Part shown: positions 34,123 through 42,817 of the stretch, piece by piece
How the letters are laid out: each line of letters begins with the position of its first letter
How positions within the stretch are numbered: the first letter of the stretch is position 1
Source of the DNA: Sphingopyxis sp. Root154
GTDB lineage: Bacteria > Pseudomonadota > Alphaproteobacteria > Sphingomonadales > Sphingomonadaceae
Assembly: GCF_001427105.1 (NCBI RefSeq)
Contig: NZ_LMGI01000002.1
Location: 1,654,651-1,718,650 of the forward strand
DNA length: 64,000 nucleotides
Direction of reading: 5' to 3'
Position numbers and translations under genes: made by a program
The notes under the pieces: model-generated
What the model was told of the DNA's origin: nothing
Seen by the model: only the letters and a program-made list of their open reading frames with translations
Databases searched by the model: none

Positions 34123-36216
34123 ATGCTGAGGCAATATGAACTTGTCGAGCGCGTACGCGCTTATGATCCCGACGTCGATGAGGCACTGCTCAACCGCGCC
34201 TATGTGTTTACCGTCCAGAAGCACGGCAGCCAGAAACGCGCGTCGGGCGACCCCTATTTCAGCCATCCGGTCGAGGTCGCCGGCATTTTGACCGACCTCC
34301 ACCTCGACGCCGAGACGATCGTCACCGCGCTGCTCCACGACACGCTCGAGGATACACTGACGACACCCGAGGAAATCGAACGCCTGTTCGGTGCCGATGT
34401 CGGCCGGCTGGTCGACGGCGTGACCAAGCTTTCGAAGATCGAGGCGCAGACGGAGAATGAACGCGCCGCAGAGAATCTGCGCAAATTCCTGCTCGCGATG
34501 TCGGACGATATCCGCGTGCTGCTGGTCAAGCTTGCCGACCGGCTGCACAATATGCGGACGCTGCATTTCATCAAGAATCCCGAGAAACGCCGCCGCATCG
34601 CCAAGGAGACGATGGATATCTATGCGCCGCTCGCCGAGCGGATCGGCATGTATGAATATATGCGCGAGATGCAGCTACTCGCGTTCAGCGAGCTCGAACC
34701 CGAAGCCTATGCGACGATCACCGGCCGCCTCGCCAAGCTGACCGCGGGCGGCAAGGACAAGGTCGCGGGGATCAGCCGCGAGTTCAAGGAATTGCTCGCC
34801 AGGAACGGGATCGAGGCAGATGTGTCGGGGCGCGAGAAGCACCCCTATTCGATCTGGCGCAAGATGCAGGAACGCCATGTCAGCTTCGAGCAGGTGACCG
34901 ACATCATCGCCTTTCGCATCATCACGCCGACCGATGCCGATTGTTATGCGGCGCTAGGCATTCTTCACCGCAAGTGGAAAATGGTCCCCGGCCGCTTCAA
35001 GGATTATATCTCGACCCCGAAACGCAACGGCTACAAGTCGCTGCACACGACGATCATGCATCAGCAGAATATGCGGATCGAAATCCAAATCCGCAGCCTT
35101 GGCATGCACCAGCAGTCCGAATTCGGCTTCGCGGCGCATTGGGCATATAAACAGGGCGGCACAGCTCCCGACGGGCAGGCGGGGTGGATCCGCGACCTGA
35201 TCGAAATCCTCGAGCAGACGCACGATCCCGAAGAGTTCCTCGAAAACACGCGCATCGCGATGTATCAGGACCGCATCTTCGCTTTCACGCCGAAGGGCAG
35301 TCTGCACCAGCTACCCAAGGGCGCGACCCCCGTCGACTTCGCCTATGCCGTCCACACCGGGCTCGGCGACCGCACCGTCGGCGCCAAGGTCAACGGCCGG
35401 CTCGTGCCGCTGCGTACCCAGCTCAACAATGGCGATACGGTCGAGATCCTGTCCTCCGACAAGCAGACGCCGCAGCCCGCATGGCTCGGCTTTGCCGTCA
35501 CCGGCAAGGCGCGCGCCGCGATCCGCCGCCATGTGCGGTCGAAGGAAAAGGTCGAACTCGCGGCGCTCGGCCGCAAGATGTACGACGAGATCGCGCTCCG
35601 CCTGCCGAACAAGGTCGGCGACAAGGCGCGGATCGCGGCGCGCGAACGGCTGAAACTCGACGACGACACCGCGCTCTATGTCGCGATCGCCAAGCAGCGG
35701 ATCACCGACAATGCGCTGCTCGAGGCGCTCGTCCCTGGCATCACCGCCGAGATGAAAACCAAGCCCGGCAAGCTCGTGCAGGGCGCGGCGGTGTCGATCG
35801 CGGGGCTGACCCCGGGCGTCGCCTATCAGCTTGCCGATTGCTGCCACCCCGTCCCCGGCGACCGCATAGTTGGTCTTTCGCGCCCCGGCGAAGGAATCGA
35901 GGTGCATGTCATCGACTGTCCGAAGCTCGCCGACGGCATCGACGCCGACTGGATCGACCTTCGGTGGCAGGAAGACAGCGAGGGTGGCAATGCGCGGCTG
36001 TGCATCGTCATCCTCAACGAACCCGGCACGCTCGCCGAAATGTCGGGCATCCTCGCCGCCAATATGGCGAACATCACCAATTTGCGTCTGTCGAACCGCG
36101 AGGGCGGTTTCCACACCTATGACGTCGTCGTCGAAGTCCGCGACGTCCAGCATGTGATGCGCATCCTGTCGGCACTGCGCGCGTCCGACACGGTGGTTCA
36201 GGCCGAGCGGCAGTAG
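34123..36216 (+). CDS. rel: Bifunctional (p)ppGpp synthetase/hydrolase (Rel/RSH)
   Basis: 697 residues from the ATG at 34123; an in-frame TTG at 34114 is the alternative. HD hydrolase domain: YFSHPVEVAGILTDL, ALLHDTLEDT and LVKLADRLHNMRTL, with the catalytic His-Asp pair intact. Synthetase domain: RFKDYISTPKRNGYKSLHTT. TGS domain at about 385-445 (FAFTPKGSLHQLPKGATPVD) and a C-terminal ACT domain (LCIVILNEPGTLAEMSGIL). It makes and destroys the alarmone of the stringent response; sphingomonads usually have one such enzyme. An 11-codon frame at 34104-34139 overlaps its start. Confidence 0.95.
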   Translation: MLRQYELVERVRAYDPDVDEALLNRAYVFTVQKHGSQKRASGDPYFSHPVEVAGILTDLHLDAETIVTALLHDTLEDTLTTPEEIERLFGADVGRLVDGVTKLSKIEAQTENERAAENLRKFLLAMSDDIRVLLVKLADRLHNMRTLHFIKNPEKRRRIAKETMDIYAPLAERIGMYEYMREMQLLAFSELEPEAYATITGRLAKLTAGGKDKVAGISREFKELLARNGIEADVSGREKHPYSIWRKMQERHVSFEQVTDIIAFRIITPTDADCYAALGILHRKWKMVPGRFKDYISTPKRNGYKSLHTTIMHQQNMRIEIQIRSLGMHQQSEFGFAAHWAYKQGGTAPDGQAGWIRDLIEILEQTHDPEEFLENTRIAMYQDRIFAFTPKGSLHQLPKGATPVDFAYAVHTGLGDRTVGAKVNGRLVPLRTQLNNGDTVEILSSDKQTPQPAWLGFAVTGKARAAIRRHVRSKEKVELAALGRKMYDEIALRLPNKVGDKARIAARERLKLDDDTALYVAIAKQRITDNALLEALVPGITAEMKTKPGKLVQGAAVSIAGLTPGVAYQLADCCHPVPGDRIVGLSRPGEGIEVHVIDCPKLADGIDADWIDLRWQEDSEGGNARLCIVILNEPGTLAEMSGILAANMANITNLRLSNREGGFHTYDVVVEVRDVQHVMRILSALRASDTVVQAERQ

Positions 36217-36270
36217 CAACCTGCTGGCCGGCTTTAGGGTGGTGAGCTGCCATCGCCTTAGCTCGTCATC

Positions 36271-36285
36271 CCGGATTGAATCCGG
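36271..36285. repeat. REP-like palindrome
   Basis: CCGGATT-G-AATCCGG, a perfect 7-bp inverted repeat preceded by TCGTCATC, matching the general form of interspersed palindromes in alphaproteobacteria. Confidence 0.55.
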
Positions 36286-36533
36286 TCGACGCAAGGGCCG
36301 CGTGACATTCCAAAGTTCAGGAAAGTTCAGCCCTATGCGGCGCCCGATTTGGACGTTGCGGCGTGCTGCGCGTGCCCTGCGCGCCCTGCCGTAGTCGCAC
36401 CGGCAAGCCGGGCAACGACCGCTTAATCCACCAGATGAAAGAGCCGGACGAAGGCTGGCACAGCCGGATAATGTAGGAAAGGCATATTTGAACGTCGGCC
36501 TTGGGGTGGAAAGCGAACGTTCCAAACCTCGTC

Positions 36534-36554
36534 ATGCTGAACTTGTTTCAGCAT
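36534..36554. repeat. REP-like palindrome
   Basis: ATGCTGAA-CTTGT-TTCAGCAT, a perfect 8-bp inverted repeat inside the phrase CGTCATGCTGAAC...CAGCATCCA, widespread in sphingomonad intergenic DNA. Confidence 0.65.
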
Positions 36555-36590
36555 CCATGGCCAGAGCCAGTCCTAAGCAGACCAGCGCGC

Positions 36591-39500
36591 TCAATTCGCG
36601 TAAAGCAACGGCGGCCGCCAGGCATTCTGGTCGACCGCGTCGCTGACCTTATAGACTATGCCCTTGCTGTTCAGGAACAGCTTCTCCATTTCTGGCCGGG
36701 TAAACGGGCGCGAGCCGACGCGTCCGAACACCGCCATCTGGCCGCCCGTTTCGTCGACGGCACGGTCGCGGTCGAGCCCCTTCGACAGCGCGAGCGCGGG
36801 TGACGGCGTCTTCGCCCAGGCGATCAGTTCGGGGGTCGGTTTCGGCGAGAAGCCGTAGAGGCCGGGATTGTCGGGGCTGGTCAGCTGGAGGACCTTGATG
36901 CCGTTCCGCCCGTCGGCGACATAACCGAACAGCGACGCATTGGTCGACGCGACGATCACATCCTCGGCATCGTTGAGCATTCCGCCAAAGGTCAGCCCCG
37001 GCCAGACGATCGGCGCCGCGGGACGCGTCACATCGACGATGACAAGCCCGTCGGCCTTCGCCGCGACATACATATAGGTCCGCGCCAGATAGATTTTGCG
37101 CGCGTTGGCGAGCCGCACCGTGCCCGACGGCACCGCAACCGGCTGCGCGAGATTGGTGACGTCGAACAGCTTCACCCCCTCGGCATCAGTGACCCAGAGG
37201 TAACGGAACTGCACCGCGCTGGCGCGCGCGTCGGTCAGCGGCAGCTGCGCCGTGACCTTGGGCTGGAGCGGGGTCGAGAGGTCGAGCACGACCAGCCCGG
37301 CGTCGGTGGTGATATAGGCAATGCTGCCCGCGAGCGTCACATGCCGCGCGCCCGCCAGCACATTGCCCTCGTTCCACGTCAGCTCGCGCTTGAACTTGTT
37401 GTTGCGGAATTCGGCGTCGGCGAGCGTGTCGATGTCGACGAGGATCAGCCCTTCGACGCTGTCGGTGATCACCGCATAACGGTAGATATCGTGCATTACC
37501 TGTTCGTGGTTCTCGGGGAAATTCTTCACGATATTCTCGTTGCGCGACACGCTGATCGGCTGCGTCGTCGCGATCGCCATGCAGGTCGCGTTCTTCGTCT
37601 TCACATGCGTATCCTGCCCGAGCGCCGAGAAAGGCGCGCGGATGATGCGTTCGGAGAAGCCCTTGTTGCCGATCGACGCGATGTCATAGACGCGGAAACC
37701 GCCCTTGCCCTCTGCCACGAACATATATTCGCCGCGTTGTTGCAGGCAATTCACGCGCCCGCTCGTCCCCTGGACGATATTGGCGAACTCCTCGAGCGCG
37801 TGCGTTTCGCCCGAGCCATTCTTGTCGAAGGTCTTGCCGCGCACCCAATTTTTGAGCTCGCGGCCATTCTGGTCGACATGCAGTTTCCAATAGTCGGGAT
37901 AGGCGTATTTCTGGAGGTAGCTGCCGATCACCGCCTGCGGCTCGTCCCATTCGGTGACGCGCGTCGCCTGGAAGCTGTTTTCCTGACCCGACCAGACGTT
38001 CAAACCGACGAAATTGACGAAGTTGGTGCCGAGCAGATTGAGCTGCGCCATGATCGCGTTGTTATCGTCGGCCACCGACAGGTGGCAGTCGCTGCACTGC
38101 TTGGTTTCGGAACGCCGCACCGTGTGCGGGAAATGCGGGGCGAACGCCTGGCTCGAATAGCCCGCCGACGAGATCGGCGGTTGCTGCACATAGATGCGTT
38201 CGCGGTTGATGTTCGTCGACGACAGCACGAGCGCCGAGGTCGAGCGCACCGGGGTGATGATGCCGCGCGCCTCGCCGTTCGGGCCGGGCTCGCCGGGCTT
38301 GGTGAGCTGGTGCCGGCCGAGCTGGAACATCTCGTCGCGCGCCACCTGCGGGTTGTAGGTCGCGAAGTTGCGCGTCTCCTCACCCTCGAAATGGTGCATC
38401 TTGGTCTTCCAGTTCGCCTCGATCGGCAAATGGCAACCGCCGCAACTCGTCGTCCACGACAGGTGACAGGTGAAGCAGGTCATCTTGTCGTCGCCGTGCG
38501 CGCGGTCTTCCTTGGCGACCCCCGGCCCCCATTCGAACTTGCCATCCTCCGAGCCTGCCCGCGCCATCAGCTTCGCGCGCGCCGCCTTGGCGTTGAAGTG
38601 CGGCCCCGGAGTCACCGCCTGCTTGACGAGGCTGACCTGCCATTCGAGCTTCGGATCGACGATCGAACGCTGGATCAGGCCGATCACCTCGGCGTCGTCA
38701 TTATACTGAAATTCGAAACGGCGGCGGCCGTCGGGGTTGCGGAGCAGCGCCAGATTATTGCCCTGCGGCCGCGCCGCGACGTTCGAGGTCAGCAGGTTCG
38801 GGAAGGCGTCGGCGGTGCCGTGGCAATCCTTGCAGCTGATCTCGACCGCATTCGCGACCTCGCCCTGGATATAGCCATTGCCATGGCTGTCCTGCGCGAA
38901 GTGGCAATCGGCGCACTGCATGCCCTTTTCGGCATGGATGTCCATCATATGGACCGCCTTGCCGGGATTGATCCCGGGCGGCACGAACTTGCCCTCGATG
39001 CCCGGCCGGCCCGGATCGGCGCTCGACAGGCAAAGGTCGCGCTCTTTCGGATCGGTGTAATGGCTGCAGCTCTTGCGCCATTTTTCCGGGTCCTTCGGGT
39101 CGATGATGTTCGCGGTGTCGGTGCCATAGGTCGACATATTGCCGTCGGCGGTCAGCAGATTGCCGTTACGGTCGCGCTTGAAGATGCCGCGGAAGTTCCA
39201 GCCATGGCCATGATAGTCGGCGAACTGCGTATCCTTGTTGCTGTCGTTGACGTCATAGACGTCGCGCAGGAATTCGACGTCGGCCCACAGCCCGCGCGCC
39301 GCCGCCGCCTCGGGATTGCGTTCGAGCACCGCATGCACCTCGGCGGCGGTCGGATAGCGCTGTTGCTTGTATTTCTTCTGATACTCCTCGTCGGTCATCC
39401 CCGGCGGGCGCGGAGCTGTGTTGTCGGGGCCCGGCCACATCTGCGGCGCATCCGATTCATAATCCCACATCGTGTAACCGAGATAGGAGTTCAGGAAGAT

Positions 39501-40880
39501 GTTCGGCTGGTGCATGTGGCACGACATGCACTGCGAGGTCGGGATCGCGCGCGTGAAGGCGTGGCTGATCGGGTGGCCCGATTCACCGCGCGCCGGTGAT
39601 CCGGGGCGTGCCGGGACGTCGGGATCGGCGGGGTCGATCAGCGCGCCGTGACCGCCGCCGGCTTGATGGCCGTCGTCGGCGCCATGGGAATCGCCGCCGT
39701 GCCCGCCTTCGGGCTTCCATTTCTTCTCTGCGATTGTCGGATCGACCGTCGCCGTCTCGCCGTCGCGGCCGAATTTGGCGTAGGTCAGGCTGTGCCGCGG
39801 CTCACGGTCGTTGGCGTAGACGACGTGACAGCCCGAACAGCCCGAATGGCGATAGTCGCCGGGCTGGTCGTTCGTCCCCATGAACCACGACAGCGGGTCG
39901 TTGAGGCGCGTCTTGTGGATGTTGAGCACAGGGATCGACACACGCAGCCCGGTGCCGGGGCCGCGGTTCGACTGCTTGAGGTCGGGGCGCCCCGGTTCCT
40001 CGAGGCGCTGGATGCTGCCCGTCGGATTGGGCAGGCCGATTTCGGGGAACTGCGTGTTGATGTTGCGCCCGCCGCGCTCGAATACGCGGAACACGTCGCC
40101 CGGCGGCAGCACGCTCCAGCGCGGCAGCGGATACATTTTCGCGAGCGCGCCGCGCTTTTTCTCTTCGTCGGTCAGGATCTTGTCGAAGCCGAAGCTTGGC
40201 TTGCACGCTTCCTTATATTCCTCGGCAGTGAGCCGCGACGAGGGCGACAGGATGCAGGCGGGTTCGCCTTTGCGCGTATAGGCCTCGCCGAAGATGTAGT
40301 TTTTATAGGGGACGATCCCGTTGTTATACGCCGCGCCGCCCCACAGCATCGCGCCGGTCGACATCATCGACCGCTCGGTCGCCTCGATCACCTCGAGATG
40401 GCACGCACCACAGGCTTCGCGCGCGACGCGATAGTCGCTGGGGTTCACGAAGCGGATGAATTCGGGCGATTCCTTGTTGAGCAGCGTATAGCTGCGCTGC
40501 GGGTTCGCCGAGCTGTCGTGCCAGGCGCCGGGCAAGGTCGGCTGCGGATGCGCCAGCTTCATCACCGCCTTGTTCGTCGGATGCTGGTAGCCGAGGCCGG
40601 GCGTGCCGCGCTGGCTCGCGTCGCCGCCATGGCAGTCGGTGCAGCCGAGCCGCACCGCAGGGGTCGCGTGCATCGACGGCTGGTCGGTGCGGGTGTGGCA
40701 GCTGTAGCAACCTTCGGATTTCTGGACGACCTCGGCCTCGCTCTGCTCGCGCGGCGCGGGCGGGGTGAAGCGATATTCGATCTTGAGCGGCTTTTCCTCT
40801 TCGGCCGCGCGCGTGACGCTCACGCCCAGGCTGACGCTCATCAGCAGGAAGGCGAAGAGGGCGAAGAGTTTGCGCGTCAC
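36591..40880 (-). CDS. Giant decahaem cytochrome c with C-terminal LVIVD repeats
   Basis: 1429 residues with a signal peptide (LFALFAFLLMSVSLGVSVTRA). Ten CxxCH haem sites begin at Cys58, 80, 157, 348, 451, 656, 683, 802, 813 and 929. Residues about 393-411 are His/Gly-rich and may bind metal. From about 1060 to 1390 the protein has repeated strands such as GLVVLDLSTPLQPKV, GVKLFDVTNLAQPV and GLVIVDVTRPAAPIV, a LVIVD beta-propeller used in surface proteins. It is the last gene of a four-gene operon, 2 nt after the barrel protein. It probably sits in the periplasm or on the outer membrane and handles electrons; the electron donor and acceptor are unknown. The architecture is unusual. Confidence 0.82.
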   Translation of the reverse strand: MTRKLFALFAFLLMSVSLGVSVTRAAEEEKPLKIEYRFTPPAPREQSEAEVVQKSEGCYSCHTRTDQPSMHATPAVRLGCTDCHGGDASQRGTPGLGYQHPTNKAVMKLAHPQPTLPGAWHDSSANPQRSYTLLNKESPEFIRFVNPSDYRVAREACGACHLEVIEATERSMMSTGAMLWGGAAYNNGIVPYKNYIFGEAYTRKGEPACILSPSSRLTAEEYKEACKPSFGFDKILTDEEKKRGALAKMYPLPRWSVLPPGDVFRVFERGGRNINTQFPEIGLPNPTGSIQRLEEPGRPDLKQSNRGPGTGLRVSIPVLNIHKTRLNDPLSWFMGTNDQPGDYRHSGCSGCHVVYANDREPRHSLTYAKFGRDGETATVDPTIAEKKWKPEGGHGGDSHGADDGHQAGGGHGALIDPADPDVPARPGSPARGESGHPISHAFTRAIPTSQCMSCHMHQPNIFLNSYLGYTMWDYESDAPQMWPGPDNTAPRPPGMTDEEYQKKYKQQRYPTAAEVHAVLERNPEAAAARGLWADVEFLRDVYDVNDSNKDTQFADYHGHGWNFRGIFKRDRNGNLLTADGNMSTYGTDTANIIDPKDPEKWRKSCSHYTDPKERDLCLSSADPGRPGIEGKFVPPGINPGKAVHMMDIHAEKGMQCADCHFAQDSHGNGYIQGEVANAVEISCKDCHGTADAFPNLLTSNVAARPQGNNLALLRNPDGRRRFEFQYNDDAEVIGLIQRSIVDPKLEWQVSLVKQAVTPGPHFNAKAARAKLMARAGSEDGKFEWGPGVAKEDRAHGDDKMTCFTCHLSWTTSCGGCHLPIEANWKTKMHHFEGEETRNFATYNPQVARDEMFQLGRHQLTKPGEPGPNGEARGIITPVRSTSALVLSSTNINRERIYVQQPPISSAGYSSQAFAPHFPHTVRRSETKQCSDCHLSVADDNNAIMAQLNLLGTNFVNFVGLNVWSGQENSFQATRVTEWDEPQAVIGSYLQKYAYPDYWKLHVDQNGRELKNWVRGKTFDKNGSGETHALEEFANIVQGTSGRVNCLQQRGEYMFVAEGKGGFRVYDIASIGNKGFSERIIRAPFSALGQDTHVKTKNATCMAIATTQPISVSRNENIVKNFPENHEQVMHDIYRYAVITDSVEGLILVDIDTLADAEFRNNKFKRELTWNEGNVLAGARHVTLAGSIAYITTDAGLVVLDLSTPLQPKVTAQLPLTDARASAVQFRYLWVTDAEGVKLFDVTNLAQPVAVPSGTVRLANARKIYLARTYMYVAAKADGLVIVDVTRPAAPIVWPGLTFGGMLNDAEDVIVASTNASLFGYVADGRNGIKVLQLTSPDNPGLYGFSPKPTPELIAWAKTPSPALALSKGLDRDRAVDETGGQMAVFGRVGSRPFTRPEMEKLFLNSKGIVYKVSDAVDQNAWRPPLLYAN

Positions 40881-40882
40881 GA

Positions 40883-42817
40883 TCAGAAACTCACGATCAC
40901 ATTAGCGAGGATCGACACATAGGCGTCGTTCTTTTGCTTGTTGTCGAACAGGTCCTTGAACCCCTTGCCGGGCAGCAGCACCGCGCCGCTGAGGCGCCCG
41001 ACGATGTTCTGCGTCGCCTTCGGCCGCCAGATCGTCGCGACCGACAGGTCGAAACCGATATCCTTGGGGATAGACCCTTCGGTGCGCAGTGCCTGAAGCG
41101 TCGACGTATTTTCGAACCACAGATGGTTGAAATTGGTGCTGACGCGAAATTCGGGGGTCAGGTCGAAATCGGCGCCCGCGCCGACGAAGACGGTGCCCGG
41201 GTTGTTGTAGTTCGACTGCCCCTCTTCTTTCGACGAGCGGAGCGAATTCAGGATGCCGTTGCGCCCGCTGATCGCGATGACGCGCCCGCCGCCCGCAAAG
41301 GGGATCGTCTGGCGGATCCAGTAACTCGTATCGGCGCCGCCGAAGATCGGATTTTCGAAGATCGCGTCATAGCCGCCCTCGGTGTTGTTGTACGGGTCGC
41401 CGTCGCCGGTCGCATAAAGCCCCGACAGGCGGAAACGCATCCAGTCGTGATCGTAGCTGAGTTCGACCGCGCCGAAGCCCGCGCGGATCTCGGCAGGCTT
41501 GCTCGTGAAGAAACTGTTCCGGTCTTCGCCGAGCGCCGCATAAAAGCTCGCGGTGACGTTGATCCGCCCGATCCGCCCATCGGCGCTGTAGCCCAGATAG
41601 ACGACGTCATATTCGCGCCCGCGCAAATCGCCGAGCAGCGCCGGTCGCACCGGAAAGCCGTTGTGGTCGATCTGCACGTCATTCTTTTCGCGATTCATAT
41701 TGTAGGTGACGCTGACCTGGCTGGTCAGTCCGACGACGGGGAAATCCTGCCGATAGAGATTGCCGGTGAAGATGAAATCGCTGCGCGGGGTCTGGGTGAT
41801 GTCGTTGAGGCCGCTGTTGGTGTCCTTTTCGAGCCGCCAGAAGGCCGCGAGATTATATTGGAAGCGGTTGTTGTCGCGGTTGCCGAACAGCCGGATGCCG
41901 AGCTGGCTGTCGTTGAACAGGAAGCCGCGGAAATCGCTCTGGAACGGCTGGATGCCAAGACGGATCGAATAGAAATCATAGCGGTCGGACGTGTTGCCGA
42001 GATGCTTGTCGACGAACAATTCCTGCACGCCGAGGAACGAGTCGTAGCGATGGCTCGCCTTCGACGGACGCACGTCGAGCACGCGCCGTTCGGGCACGTC
42101 GACATAATTGGCCTGATAGGCGAGCGTGACGCGATATTCGATGTCGGGGGGTTTGAACGCGGTCGACCCCTTGATCAGCGCCGCGCCGGCGATGAAGGTC
42201 TGCGCGAAAACGAAGCTGCGATCCTTGCCGAACACGTCAAGGCTGCCCGGCCGTTCGGTCGTCTGGACGCCGACGGGGATCGGAAAGGTGCGCGGTTCGA
42301 ACACCGTGTCGGACACCGCATTGGCGACGAAGAACCAGTCGTCGCCCTTGATCGGCAGCCATTTGACCTTGCTGCGGTCGATCGCGCGGTCACCCTTGTA
42401 CGTGTTCTGGTTGTAGGGATCGAACCAGCGTTCCTTGACCACGCCAAGCGTTTCGATGAGGCGCCAGCGGTCCGGAACGGGCAGCTGGTCCTCCATCCCC
42501 GGGAACGCCTGCGGCGGCGGCGGCCGCAACGCACCGACATTGTCCTGCGTCAGCGCATCGGGAAGGTCGGGACGATAGCCGGGACGACGGCGCCCCTCGA
42601 TGATGTCGGTGATGAGGTCGTCCTTCACCATCTGCTGCCAGTCGACCGGCGGCGGCGGCGGGATCAGTTCGTCGGCAGGCTGTTCGGCGGGCGCGGCATC
42701 GCCGGCAACAGGCGGCCCCTCGGGCGCGGGCGACGGCGGCGTGACATCGGCCCCCGGCGCGCCCTGCGCCGCGAGTGTCGCGATGATCGGCCAAAGGCTG
42801 CCCCCCGTCATCATCAC
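40883..42817 (-). CDS. Outer-membrane beta-barrel protein of the multihaem operon
   Basis: 644 residues. The first codon is GTG at 42817, right after the previous stop; ATG at 42814 or 42811 could serve instead. A short hydrophobic start (SLWPIIATLAAQGAPGA) acts as a poor signal peptide, then a Pro-rich linker (residues 25-60). The remainder is made of alternating amphipathic strands with Tyr/Phe/Asn girdles (YRVTLAYQANYVDV, FQYNLAAFWRLEKD, RFRLSGLYATGDGDPYNN) and ends ANVIVSF with the C-terminal Phe of barrel proteins. Size is close to MtrB/PioB porins that hold cytochromes, but I cannot show homology by eye. Context makes an electron-conduit porin plausible. Confidence 0.72.
   Translation of the reverse strand: MMMTGGSLWPIIATLAAQGAPGADVTPPSPAPEGPPVAGDAAPAEQPADELIPPPPPVDWQQMVKDDLITDIIEGRRRPGYRPDLPDALTQDNVGALRPPPPQAFPGMEDQLPVPDRWRLIETLGVVKERWFDPYNQNTYKGDRAIDRSKVKWLPIKGDDWFFVANAVSDTVFEPRTFPIPVGVQTTERPGSLDVFGKDRSFVFAQTFIAGAALIKGSTAFKPPDIEYRVTLAYQANYVDVPERRVLDVRPSKASHRYDSFLGVQELFVDKHLGNTSDRYDFYSIRLGIQPFQSDFRGFLFNDSQLGIRLFGNRDNNRFQYNLAAFWRLEKDTNSGLNDITQTPRSDFIFTGNLYRQDFPVVGLTSQVSVTYNMNREKNDVQIDHNGFPVRPALLGDLRGREYDVVYLGYSADGRIGRINVTASFYAALGEDRNSFFTSKPAEIRAGFGAVELSYDHDWMRFRLSGLYATGDGDPYNNTEGGYDAIFENPIFGGADTSYWIRQTIPFAGGGRVIAISGRNGILNSLRSSKEEGQSNYNNPGTVFVGAGADFDLTPEFRVSTNFNHLWFENTSTLQALRTEGSIPKDIGFDLSVATIWRPKATQNIVGRLSGAVLLPGKGFKDLFDNKQKNDAYVSILANVIVSF

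Larger units (their letters stand above)
36217..36590. other. Intergenic region with REP-like palindromes
   Basis: 374 nt between convergent rel and the decahaem cytochrome gene. It holds two REP-like palindromes: CCGGATTGAATCCGG at 36271-36285 and ATGCTGAACTTGTTTCAGCAT at 36534-36554, each preceded by GTC(AT). Both types are common interspersed repeats in sphingomonad genomes. No gene is supported; no T-rich terminator is evident. Confidence 0.6.

Noticed and set aside
36317..36535. 72-residue minus-strand open frame before the decahaem gene
   Set aside because: No motif, overlaps a REP-like palindrome, and has no supporting context.
37341..40922. Long plus-strand frames (752 and 424 residues) opposite the decahaem cytochrome
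   Set aside because: Reverse-complement shadow; the minus strand has ten CxxCH motifs and a signal peptide.
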